Below, piece by piece: positions 33,101-40,106 of a DNA stretch of 43,020 nucleotides. The notes beneath the pieces were generated by a model. That model had not been told where the DNA came from and searched no databases. It saw only the letters and a program-made list of their open reading frames with translations. How positions within the stretch are numbered: position 1 is the first letter of the stretch; each line of letters starts with the position of its first letter. Origin of the DNA: a virus; the IMG/VR virus record IMGVR_UViG_3300032245_000908, positions 1 through 43,020 of that record; one strand, 5' to 3'. Both the position numbers and the translations under genes were made by a program.

Positions 33101-34863
33101 ATTATTACAATGAGTTAACCGAACAAATATTCACAGTTGGTCAAGGACTGCCAGTAACTTCTTTTGTTCTTTCAAATCCTCCTAGTACAGTACATCCTGC
33201 TGATGCCGAAGTACTTGTTGAAATAAAAGACGGTGGCGGCCGTAGACAACTATTACCACCATACATAAGTTATTATCAAGTAACAAATACAAATGATAGA
33301 ACGTTTACTATTGATAACCATGTATTAAGACCACCTTCGACCTATAACCTAACAACAGTTAGAGTATATCGAAATGGTGTTGCATTATTACCTGGCTTTG
33401 ATTTTAATGTCAATGTTAACGATAATACTGTAACTGTTTACCCGAATATTTTAGCGGCAGGTGATGCTATTGCTGTACTTGGCCTAGTTCCGGGTGATTA
33501 TGATTATGATATAGTTGGAAACATTTTGAATGTTCCTTTGCAATCTGGACAGGGCGTTTTAAATGCAGAAATAAAAATTATCACATACAACGATCAAGAT
33601 GGTATGCTAATACAAACTGAAAGATTTCCAGGAAATCCCAACAAACGTTTTAAACTTAGCAGACCAATTTTACACTTAGATTATGCATGGGTAAGTTTAA
33701 ATGGAGCTCCGTTAAAGAGTGGTATTGATTACGATATACTTGACGATGCAGTGACATTGCAATTATCTGATGCATTTATTATAACCACAGCGGATGACAT
33801 TGTAGTTACTACTATCAGTAGTAATAAACTATCATCTACAGTGCTTGGATATAGAATTTTTATAGACATGCTTGGAAGAACTCATTACAAGCGTCTAAGC
33901 AAACAAGCAACAACTCGTTTAACACGACCTTTATCGTATACAGATAAAGAAATTTATGTTGAAGATGCATCGGTGCTAACTCCGCCACTGCTTTCACAGA
34001 AAATACCGGGCGTTGTGTTAATTGATGCTGAACGAATTGAATATTTAGAAATTGACGGAAATACTTTAAGAAAGTTACGCAGAGGAACACTCGGAACTGC
34101 TCCGTCTTTTTACTCCGATATTAATACAAAAGTAATTGATCAAAGTCCGAGTCAGACAGTTCCCTATACTGAAATACCTAAAAAACAAATTCAGTTTACA
34201 CGTTCGTCTACTAGCACTTATAAAATTAGCACCAGTACATTTAGTACCGCAACTACATTTAATACAGCTACCGTTGTAAGATCTGATGGAATTTTGTTAT
34301 CTTCAGATTTTATAGCAGAAAATCAAATTGCTGTATATTATGGAGGCAGAGAACTGAGAAAAACAGGAACATTTATACACGATACAACATTTGCATATGA
34401 CAGTCCTCCTGGTTCTGTTCTTGGCACAACAGCAACAGTATCAGGGCTTCCTTTAACATCTACTATGGGAGATTCTTACATTGTAACTTCGACAAATCAA
34501 GTGTGGGTATATACCGGTGATACTAAAATTGATGCAGTTAACGGATATGTTTACCAAGGGTTAACATACCTTGCTCCTGAGTTTACTGTTAATACTTCTA
34601 CTGGCGTTTTAATGTTAAATATGTCTAAAGAGGTCCAAGATGATATCGAGCTAGTTATTGTACAAAAACAATACAGCCAGACAGCAGAATGGAACAATTA
34701 TGGAATTTCGTTAATGAATAGTACTACAGATCCTGCAAAATTCTTACAACAACAGCCCGCAGAGCTACCAGATATTTGGTATTATGGCGGTGATGTTACA
34801 CTAAGAACTAGTGGAGGAACTCCATTAACTGATGGAAATCAGGAACCAATACAAGGATTTTAA
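27115..34863 (+). CDS. Giant gp7-like wedge protein, C-terminal part, with FG-GAP beta-propeller
   Basis: This is the continuation of the previous entry in the -1 frame. The nominal start at 27115 is a TTG without a ribosome-binding site inside the upstream gene, so it is probably not a real start. Of 2582 residues, ~300-665 hold about six FG-GAP/integrin-like propeller blades (FGQSI..., LLVGAPGNNG, LFVTAPGFIN, VLIGAPNTN). A wedge-type segment follows (IAVPDPSLSSRVRYG, RPQQTLFKDRLGALRNLVEF). Two GxGYxxxPTV-type repeat pairs lie at ~1063-1120 and ~1420-1480. The C-terminal third is a series of beta-rich modules ending near DIWYYGGDVTLRTSGG. The FG-GAP and GxGY modules are typical of extracellular binding proteins, suggesting that the rim of the baseplate carries adhesive or calcium-binding domains. 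gp8, gp9 and gp10 are not recognised separately here. Confidence 0.78.
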   Translation: MLLYKTPKDLSIVPTDYSPLNTFITTSTSNFELMSAGYVNLNDVTSTAYNEYSFISIANTRALNDGEVIWLGNTNDGDWDVRRYQRSTAGIISVQISTPAESILFTTDIPHRLSIGEIISVSQYDDQVNGVYRVTDVLSQTEFTVNSTLSFITTFTTDSPGLLFKFESVRYSNFDLIPSDQDLQELPYGSKYWIDNDISSSWKVYEKIDNYSITHITTNTSGSSYGSTIYKNKGENIVIETSPYYSSPSRFDVGTIFVKYIDLDGYIFNYNINQKSYNQYYTGTVHTEFGASVVYDSQEYNNTGFGIFYAGAPGASGIKSSSGPSGLRYASQAGSASSRVHEGLVKISSVDPLLFTEFTEKVLLSPTPGNNDRFGQSIFVQANNTSTKKLLVGAPGNNGVLTGSAHLYNISLTTVTNITFNTTIAPPVSAAGIEWGYSISGIPDASIVTISAPNYLQGTGYVAVLTGTNYSNLSQIIFGNTVGFDKRSRFGEQVLLSNDGEYLFVTAPGFINFDNSRGAVVVFQKVNSVFTLTQFISNPVAGAGMVFGQDLDISTGADKLIVSALGTDRIDRSFDNKLADNTTFDSKTTIFEDSMSKSGCVFVYDRYESRFVFAQEINPGNLTTATNFGQSIVLDETEVLIGAPNTNINADGQIDYSATYRYSKIDPSANSWKVLRQFDNLVDVNTLQKVRLIDTFTDSIITYLDVIDPLKGKIAGIADEEIRYKTSIDPACYSIGTTATTVLTDTNWTTAQVGELWWDLSTVKYVWYEQGDLNYRKNNWGRLFPGCSIDVYEWVESTYLPSEWAELADTASGIAQGISGQPKFPDNTVLSVKQGYDAISNSFTNIYYYWVKNKVLVPETKNRRISSYDVALLINDPSYDGAMYAAIISGHGVMLSNVASELVGDRINLNIAFDNIKNQIPRHTEWLLLEENSSTSAPNTLLEKKLIDSLLGHDSLGIAVPDPSLSSRVRYGIGIRPQQTLFKDRLGALRNLVEFSNSVLKENITTGRYNFANLNAQELIPDQYSHEYDRIVEDNYTLETIDTRKLVQAELTAQVYDGKIIGVTITNPGFGYIISPTVTLIGSCTEIGKITTTIDANGRVTAVDIVDAGNGYAEDPKIEVRPFTVIVQADSAYNGKWSKFAWKSELGLFVRARTQKFNTSLYWNYIDWTSADYNQYQDYVFTVDAIYGIYTLTDVSDGDYVKIKNSGDGNFIILEKIPAGTVGTFGNGYNIVYKQNGTIQISDAVWNTANSTYGFDQTASYDQTLYDQTPDLELQYLLSALKNDIFINELKVNWNNFFFKAVKYAMSEQKLLDWAFKTSFINVTNNAGTLDQRPVYKLQNTQYFEDYISEVKPYHSQIRSFTTQYDKLEQSHSYTTDFDLPTQYNSNSGNFESIASNSTLTNVYPWKSWNDNKTFTVGSIVVGEPGAGYTISPTVEITAQPGDLGTGATAVAYIRSGQIISIEVTNPGSGYLVPPTVSIKGGGSTTLTPARAYAQLYNGKVRSNIIEMKFDRINRYNQIGDPRVSDSFICNGIQNEWILGWVADANKSDITVTLDKIRVLSADYTITYYTEKYNGYNKKYCKIVFLNYIPKNNQILAVSYRKSKTLFTALERIENYYEPTSGMPGKVPAQLMSGLEYPRTQIQGLGLTATTHWDVLFGSNVYSGFGDASYADDISYYTKVSITSTATAGTSTVSVNTTTGLMVGQYANIISNTVNQFSTSTVKILSINTASSKVTFNSSISNTLTDATIELWSYDANSTTLDTAIDGGNLLYNTALGINPDEIIIDGDKFYTPNTGFSPEEMLDGQVTESLGINVYTKNANGAPLIFSSSFDIVAGTLVTQPLTVIPTTVNSITISFNNTVFSYNSTTNFVSAKEFSIDWASGSLILPPQPLGGKVSYRIIGIGGGNPDAFAGVVDYQILTDYDEPVGTLVSLSGINTIQSAFVTVDGMAISTGTSGLYYTLGPDSLSNERAAVTIYNLPSGSQTLQAWFFGTEVDYYNELTEQIFTVGQGLPVTSFVLSNPPSTVHPADAEVLVEIKDGGGRRQLLPPYISYYQVTNTNDRTFTIDNHVLRPPSTYNLTTVRVYRNGVALLPGFDFNVNVNDNTVTVYPNILAAGDAIAVLGLVPGDYDYDIVGNILNVPLQSGQGVLNAEIKIITYNDQDGMLIQTERFPGNPNKRFKLSRPILHLDYAWVSLNGAPLKSGIDYDILDDAVTLQLSDAFIITTADDIVVTTISSNKLSSTVLGYRIFIDMLGRTHYKRLSKQATTRLTRPLSYTDKEIYVEDASVLTPPLLSQKIPGVVLIDAERIEYLEIDGNTLRKLRRGTLGTAPSFYSDINTKVIDQSPSQTVPYTEIPKKQIQFTRSSTSTYKISTSTFSTATTFNTATVVRSDGILLSSDFIAENQIAVYYGGRELRKTGTFIHDTTFAYDSPPGSVLGTTATVSGLPLTSTMGDSYIVTSTNQVWVYTGDTKIDAVNGYVYQGLTYLAPEFTVNTSTGVLMLNMSKEVQDDIELVIVQKQYSQTAEWNNYGISLMNSTTDPAKFLQQQPAELPDIWYYGGDVTLRTSGGTPLTDGNQEPIQGF
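28020..29110 (+). repeat. FG-GAP / integrin-like beta-propeller repeats (protein level)
   Basis: About six units of the form FGxS...DG..LxVGAP...G.V.VY are spaced roughly 60 residues apart within the giant wedge protein. Clear units are AGAPGASG, VGAPGNNG, VTAPGFIN, VSALGTDR and IGAPNTNI. Integrin propellers have seven blades, so one blade may be divergent. The repeats are diverged at DNA level. Confidence 0.7.
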
Positions 34864-34865
34864 AA

Positions 34866-37715
34866 ATGCCACAAGTTAATACGCTACCGTTATTAAGCAC
34901 AACGACCAATCAAACATATTTTGTTGTGGTTGATAATAATCTGACTAAAAGATTAAATTTTTCAACACTTTTTAGTAATTTTGCAGGACCTACTGGTAGT
35001 CAAGGTCCTGTCGGCCCATTGGGTAGTACTGGACCAAAAGGGTTCACTGGCAGTATTGGATTTATTGGAAGCCAAGGTCTTACAGGATACATAGGTAGTC
35101 AAAGTATAGTTCCTGGATTTGTTGGTAGTCCTGGATTTGTTGGAAGTGCCGGCGCTGGCTATGTTGGTTCAAAAGGAGACCCTGCCGGTTATACAGGTAG
35201 TCAAGGTTTCTATGGATCAAAAGGAGACCCAGGCGGATATACAGGTAGCCAAGGTTATGTTGGAAGTCCCGGATCTGGATATACCGGTAGTCGTAGTACA
35301 TTGGTAGGTTATACAGGTAGTACAGGGTATACAGGTAGTACAGGATTTGTTGGTAGTGCCAGTACAGCAAGCGGCTACACAGGAAGTGCAGGATATGACG
35401 GAAGCGTAGGATTCACTGGTAGCTTTGGTGCTACAGGATTTGATGGTAGTGCAGGTCGAGATGGTTATACAGGTAGCCAAGGCTATGCAGGAAGTCGTGG
35501 TTATACAGGTAGCGTTGGCTATGTTGGTAGCTTTGGATTTACTGGATCGTTAGGATTTGTTGGTAGTCTTGGATATACAGGATCAATTGGTTTTGTTGGA
35601 TCGACTGGATTTTCGGGAAGTAAAGGTGATATAGGTTATGCCGGATCGCGAGGATTTACTGGATCAGTTGGATTTGACGGCAGTGCCGGACGTGATGGAT
35701 ATACTGGAAGTGCAGGATATGATGGAAGCGTAGGATTTACTGGGTCAATTGGTATTGGATATAATGGATCTCCGGGTTACGTTGGTTCACCGAGTACCGA
35801 AGTTGGCTATACTGGATCGCAGGGATATGCAGGTAGCAAAGGAGATGCAGGATATGTTGGTAGTGCTAGTACTGCTCCGGGATACACAGGCAGTATTGGA
35901 TTTGTCGGTAGCGCCAGCTCTACTCCTGGTTATACAGGTAGTCAAGCATATACAGGTAGTCAAGGATATTTTGGTAGCTTGGGTTACACAGGTAGTCTTG
36001 GATTCACTGGATCCGCCGGAACTGGTTTTAACCTAAAAGGTGCATTTGCAACCACTTCAAGTTTGACAACAGTTGTGGGTCCTGCTCTAACAGATGCGTA
36101 CACCATTATCGACACAGGACAGTTATGGGTATATCAAAATTCATCTGCTCCGGGCAACATCTCAGGATTTACTAATTTTGGACAATTTGTTGGATACAAC
36201 GGTAGCTTAGGTTACACTGGATCTATTGGATTTGTTGGTAGTCAGAGTACTGCTACAGGATTTACAGGTAGTCCTGGTTATGTAGGCAGTGCTGGATTTA
36301 CCGGTAGTATTGGATTTGATGGTAGTGCTGGTATTAATGGATTTGCAGGCTCAGTTGGATTCACAGGCAGTGCCGGACCACAAGGAACAACAGGTACATC
36401 GGGCACAAATGGATTTACAGGCAGTATCGGATATGTCGGCAGCTCCGGCGCAGGATTTACAGGTAGCGAAGGTGCTCAGGGATTATCAGGATTTACAGGT
36501 AGTGTCGGAACAACTGGATTTACAGGTAGCGGTGGAACAGCTGGAGGTATTGGATACACTGGAAGTATTGGAACAGGCTATACAGGATCAACTGGCTACG
36601 GCGGAAGTCTTGGCCCGCAAGGCTGGACAGGTAGTGCTGGATTTGCTGGAAGCAACGGATACACAGGATCTGGTTATAGTTCAGATCAAGCTCTTGCAAC
36701 GACCAGCAGTGTTAGATTTAAAGATGTGTATCTAACTGGAGGATTTGGTCCTCAAGCTGGAGGCACATATACAAATACCGCCACCTTGTTTATAGCAGGC
36801 AACGGCGGAATATCTGTCGGCGGCAACATATTTGCAGGTGGTAGCATTAGGGTATGGGGAACCTTGACTTTTGCAACAGCAACAGCATTTGCTTGGGGTG
36901 TCAGTGCTCAAGCAACCACCGGAACAGTCACAATAGGAGCAAACGCAGGAACTAGTCCTCGCGGTGGTAGCTCGATTGCTATTGGAGCCGCTGCCGGACA
37001 AGCGAGACAAGGTCAAGAATCCATAGCAATTGGTCAATCTGCTGGAATTAGCACACAGTCTGGTTATGCAATCGCTATTGGTAGTCTTGCAGGTGCATAC
37101 GGCCAAGGTTTAAATGCTATTGCAATCGGAAACAATGCCGGTGTGAATTTTCAATCGTCATATAGTATTGCATTAAATGCCACAGGATTTCCTTTAAGCC
37201 CTACAAAGCCTGGCCTATTTATTACTCCAATTGATCAAGATACAACAGCTCCATTGATGATGTATTACAATTCATCAACCTCTGAAGTAACGTGGGGAGA
37301 GCTTACCAGGATTACACAGCCTGTTAAAATATTAAACACCACAGTGGCAACATCGACTACCACAGGTGCATTAAGTGTAGCTGGCGGCCTAGGTGTTGGC
37401 GGGTTTATCGTGCAAAGTATTAGCCCAAGTGTTGCGGCCAACGGAACAACTTATGCTAATCCCACAGCATTGACCAGCAGTTTTAACATCATCGGAAACA
37501 ACGCCGCCAACCAAGGTGTGGCATTGCCGACAGCATACCCAGGAATGGAAGTTACTTTATATAACGTATCTCCGACTACTGCTACTAACGTGTATGCTCC
37601 GTTAAACAGCGGCGCAAGAATCAACGCATTAAGTACCACAACTGCTTATAGTTTACCAGCTACATCAGGTGTAAGATTGATTGCGGCAACAACAGCACAG
37701 TGGTATACAATATAA
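34866..37715 (+). CDS. Tail fibre with Gly-triplet (collagen-like) shaft and YadA-like repeats
   Basis: This 949-residue protein is probably a trimeric tail fibre. A short N-terminal domain (1-~40, with TNQTYFVVVDNNLTKRL) is followed by Gly-x-y triplets at ~40-385 and ~442-608, mostly as the six-residue unit G-(Y/F)-(T/V/D)-G-S-x. A non-repeat island (~390-440, with TTSSLTTVVGPALTDAYTII) splits the shaft. Residues ~700-775 contain four SIAIGxxAG-type repeats as in YadA/Hep_Hag trimeric adhesin heads, then TTGALSVAGGLGVGGF, a motif frequent in phage fibres, and a C-terminal domain. The triplets contain little proline, unlike animal collagen. It starts 3 nt after the giant wedge gene, behind CAAGGA. 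It is likely attached to the baseplate; its receptor is unknown. Confidence 0.85.
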   Translation: MPQVNTLPLLSTTTNQTYFVVVDNNLTKRLNFSTLFSNFAGPTGSQGPVGPLGSTGPKGFTGSIGFIGSQGLTGYIGSQSIVPGFVGSPGFVGSAGAGYVGSKGDPAGYTGSQGFYGSKGDPGGYTGSQGYVGSPGSGYTGSRSTLVGYTGSTGYTGSTGFVGSASTASGYTGSAGYDGSVGFTGSFGATGFDGSAGRDGYTGSQGYAGSRGYTGSVGYVGSFGFTGSLGFVGSLGYTGSIGFVGSTGFSGSKGDIGYAGSRGFTGSVGFDGSAGRDGYTGSAGYDGSVGFTGSIGIGYNGSPGYVGSPSTEVGYTGSQGYAGSKGDAGYVGSASTAPGYTGSIGFVGSASSTPGYTGSQAYTGSQGYFGSLGYTGSLGFTGSAGTGFNLKGAFATTSSLTTVVGPALTDAYTIIDTGQLWVYQNSSAPGNISGFTNFGQFVGYNGSLGYTGSIGFVGSQSTATGFTGSPGYVGSAGFTGSIGFDGSAGINGFAGSVGFTGSAGPQGTTGTSGTNGFTGSIGYVGSSGAGFTGSEGAQGLSGFTGSVGTTGFTGSGGTAGGIGYTGSIGTGYTGSTGYGGSLGPQGWTGSAGFAGSNGYTGSGYSSDQALATTSSVRFKDVYLTGGFGPQAGGTYTNTATLFIAGNGGISVGGNIFAGGSIRVWGTLTFATATAFAWGVSAQATTGTVTIGANAGTSPRGGSSIAIGAAAGQARQGQESIAIGQSAGISTQSGYAIAIGSLAGAYGQGLNAIAIGNNAGVNFQSSYSIALNATGFPLSPTKPGLFITPIDQDTTAPLMMYYNSSTSEVTWGELTRITQPVKILNTTVATSTTTGALSVAGGLGVGGFIVQSISPSVAANGTTYANPTALTSSFNIIGNNAANQGVALPTAYPGMEVTLYNVSPTTATNVYAPLNSGARINALSTTTAYSLPATSGVRLIAATTAQWYTI
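34980..36690 (+). repeat. Imperfect tandem repeats encoding Gly-x-y triplets
   Basis: Nine- and eighteen-base units such as ACAGGTAGT, GGATTTACTGG and GGATATACAGG recur through 34980-36020 and 36190-36690, with the non-repeat island between. Copies differ mainly at third positions. Such repeats are prone to unequal recombination, so shaft length may vary between relatives. Confidence 0.8.
36964..37190 (+). repeat. YadA-head-like repeats (protein level)
   Basis: Four consecutive units carry SIAIGAAAG, SIAIGQSAG, AIAIGSLAG and AIAIGNNAG, each followed by ~10 residues, and a fifth decayed unit (SIALNATG) ends the run. This is the left-handed beta-roll repeat of trimeric autotransporter heads, implying a trimeric fibre. 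Confidence 0.75.
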
Positions 37716-37733
37716 TAGCACTTAATAACCCTA

Positions 37734-37741
37734 GATAAATA
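37734..37741 (+). promoter_or_regulatory. Putative late promoter octamer close to the 37749 start
   Basis: GATAAATA ends 7 nt before the ATG at 37749. In T4, late transcripts start about 6-7 nt after the octamer, so the message would begin at or near the A of ATG. No Shine-Dalgarno is seen upstream of this ATG. Confidence 0.5.
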
Positions 37742-37748
37742 TTACATT

Positions 37749-38369
37749 ATGAATGATACTAAAAAAACAAACGAATTTGGCAAGATAAGTGTCAGAGGAC
37801 ACTTAAAAATCTTTGATCCAGAAACTAAAGAAGTATTCTTAAACAAGAGTAACGCCATACACTATGAAAATTTTAGTCAGGCGCTGGCTCAAAGTATTAG
37901 TAATCAGGGTTATGGAATGATCTCTGATATGGCATTCGGCAATGGAGGAACAAGGGTTGATCAAACAGGTATTATTACCTATTTGACTCCTAACGTAATA
38001 GGAACAAATGCTGGACTTTACAATCAAACGTATTACAAAACTGTTGATGCACAACAGACATATGACTTAGATCCTGCAAGAAACTTCATGGAAGTACGAC
38101 ATGTTACTGGTACTGCATATAGCGACATTTTAGTAAGTTGCTTGTTAGACTTTGGAGAACCTAGCGGTCAAAATGCTTTTGATAATTCTACAGATGCCAA
38201 TGGAAATTTTGTGTTTGACGAGATAGGTTTGTTATCATACAGTCCTAACGGACCAGGTGCCGGATCTTTATTAACCCATGTTATTTTTCACCCAGTACAA
38301 AAATCTTTGAATAGAATGATTCAAATTGATTATACAGTGAGAATACAAAGTCTTACTAGCGGAATTTAA
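37749..38369 (+). CDS. Conserved virion structural protein of T4-like environmental phages (unknown role)
   Basis: This 206-residue protein resembles proteins I know only as uncharacterised structural proteins near the fibre genes of environmental T4-like phages. Features: ISVRGHLKIFDPETKEVF near the N-terminus, then DMAFGNGGTRVDQTGIITYL, LVSCLLDFGEP, FVFDEIGLLSY and a final strand (MIQIDYTVRIQSL). It looks all-beta, without signal peptide or membrane segment. Position between the collagen-like fibre and the fibre-paralogue cluster suggests a baseplate-to-fibre connector. A late-promoter octamer abuts the start, and the next gene begins 2 nt after the stop. Confidence 0.75.
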   Translation: MNDTKKTNEFGKISVRGHLKIFDPETKEVFLNKSNAIHYENFSQALAQSISNQGYGMISDMAFGNGGTRVDQTGIITYLTPNVIGTNAGLYNQTYYKTVDAQQTYDLDPARNFMEVRHVTGTAYSDILVSCLLDFGEPSGQNAFDNSTDANGNFVFDEIGLLSYSPNGPGAGSLLTHVIFHPVQKSLNRMIQIDYTVRIQSLTSGI

Positions 38370-38371
38370 AC

Positions 38372-40105
38372 ATGCCTTATACACTGAATTTTTCCGATCC
38401 AACAAAACAAACTACTATCACAGTACCGGATATGCCACCTGGCATAAACACAGTTGATACTAGTTTAAATTTAGTAGGTAGAGCATATCCTAATTATGGA
38501 CAAAAATTTGCAGAGAATTTTTTACATTTATTAGAAAATTTTGCAAGTCCTTTGCCACCGACAAATCCTATCGAAGGTCAGTTGTGGTTTGACACTAGCG
38601 ATCCTGCACACAAAGTTCTTCGCATAATGGATGGTACTGCTAGTGCAGTTAGATGGCCGAGTGCAAATGGTATATATCAACAAAGTTCGGATCCTAATAC
38701 TTCTTATGCTGTTAAAAACGGCGACATATGGGTAGATACAAATTCGAATAATTTAAAAATTTGGAATGGATTAAGTTGGCAAATTGTAGGACCAAATAGT
38801 AATACATCTGATAGTTTATTAACTGGATCGGTGGTTGAAACAATAAACTCTATTACAGGTGCATCCTATCCTGTAATTAAGAACTATGTTAACGGCGATG
38901 TAATATCTATTATATCAGGATTTACAACAGGAACATTTACACCACTAACTGTAATACAAGGATTCTTACAAATTAGACCTGGTATTAATATGAGTTCTAT
39001 GACAGTTAATAATCAAACTGCACAGGTCTACGGAACTGCACAAAACGCATATAATCTTAATATTAATGGAATTAATTACAGTAGTTCGGACTTTATAAGA
39101 AAGTCAGATACAACTCCGACCGGCCAAGAGATAACAGGTAAAATAGTTTTTAGAACAACTTCAACAACTGGTTCTTTAGGTAGAGATGGCGTAGTTATTT
39201 TACCTCAAGGTAAAACTACAGAATATGTACAGCTTTATAAAAATAATAATGATGCAGTTTTATTAAACAATACAGTTGGCGGCAAAATTCAATTACAGAT
39301 TAATCCGACTGGCGAAATTACTGATATTAGAACCAGACTAGAAATTGACCCTGCTGTTGGAATAACAATTTCTACAGCAACTTTTATTGAAGGGTATTTA
39401 ACAGCAGTTGCCGGATTTAAATCGACAACTACTGCTACTTTTTTAAGCGATGTAACTGTAGCAGGAAACATATATAATTTGCATACAGCCACGTTTGGCG
39501 GAAGTGTTCAGGTAACCGGACCAATATATGCAACCGATGCAATACTTCCGAGTGTGACTAATTCGACAGACATTGGTTCTGCTTCTGTTAATTTTAGAAG
39601 AGTATATGCAAGACAAATTGGAACAGCCGGAGTAACACAATTTTATGGAACACTAACTGGGTCTGCAACCAAATTAGATAAACCTGTGCAGTTGGCCATA
39701 CAAGGACAGGTTACCGCTAGCATAGTTACTATTCAAGGAGACGGTGTAGGATCAACTGTTGATATGTCGTTGACAAAATATGCTGTATCAAGTCAAACAT
39801 CGATAACAACTGCTACTTCTACTGCTTCGATGTTGGTGTTAAACAATGGCCAACTTGCACAAATTTCTAAAAATAATTTTTTACAAGATATCGCTGTAAC
39901 AGGTATGATATCTATTTGGACTAGTTCAACACCGCCGACAGGTTGGCTGCTTTGCGATGGTTCGGCAAAAAGCATAATAACTTATGCTAATTTATTTTCT
40001 GTAATAGCAAACAGATATGGTAATTCAGGCGCACTGTTTAATGTGCCTAGTTTGTTATTGCAAGATTTAAATGCTAACCCACTTTACTACATTATAAAAT
40101 ACTAA
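38372..40105 (+). CDS. Tail fibre paralogue 1, with C-terminal phage tail collar domain
   Basis: This 577-residue protein is the first of four consecutive fibre genes sharing an N-terminal module: SLNLVGRAYPNYGQ then ENFLHLLENF, and EGQLWFDTSD, followed by a second module GDIWVDTNSNNLKIWNG...IVGP. The middle is beta-rich (ILPSVTNSTDIGSASVNFRR is a common fibre motif). The C-terminus (~515-577) fits the phage tail collar family: GMISIWTSSTPPTGWLLCDG, then YANLFSVIANRYG and FNVPSL. Collar domains occur in T4 gp12 short fibres and other receptor-binding fibres. The ATG at 38372 follows the upstream stop by 2 nt. It probably binds a host surface structure; trimeric assembly is inferred. Confidence 0.85.
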   Translation: MPYTLNFSDPTKQTTITVPDMPPGINTVDTSLNLVGRAYPNYGQKFAENFLHLLENFASPLPPTNPIEGQLWFDTSDPAHKVLRIMDGTASAVRWPSANGIYQQSSDPNTSYAVKNGDIWVDTNSNNLKIWNGLSWQIVGPNSNTSDSLLTGSVVETINSITGASYPVIKNYVNGDVISIISGFTTGTFTPLTVIQGFLQIRPGINMSSMTVNNQTAQVYGTAQNAYNLNINGINYSSSDFIRKSDTTPTGQEITGKIVFRTTSTTGSLGRDGVVILPQGKTTEYVQLYKNNNDAVLLNNTVGGKIQLQINPTGEITDIRTRLEIDPAVGITISTATFIEGYLTAVAGFKSTTTATFLSDVTVAGNIYNLHTATFGGSVQVTGPIYATDAILPSVTNSTDIGSASVNFRRVYARQIGTAGVTQFYGTLTGSATKLDKPVQLAIQGQVTASIVTIQGDGVGSTVDMSLTKYAVSSQTSITTATSTASMLVLNNGQLAQISKNNFLQDIAVTGMISIWTSSTPPTGWLLCDGSAKSIITYANLFSVIANRYGNSGALFNVPSLLLQDLNANPLYYIIKY

Positions 40106-40106
40106 T

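Noticed and set aside
35080-35480. Antisense Cys/Thr- or Tyr/Leu-rich frames in the fibre repeat
   Set aside because: Artefacts of reading the ACAGGTAGT-type repeats in other frames.
34980-36690. CRISPR array or DNA satellite suggested by regular short repeats
   Set aside because: Repeats are 9-18 nt, in frame, variable at third positions and encode Gly triplets; there are no constant-length spacers.
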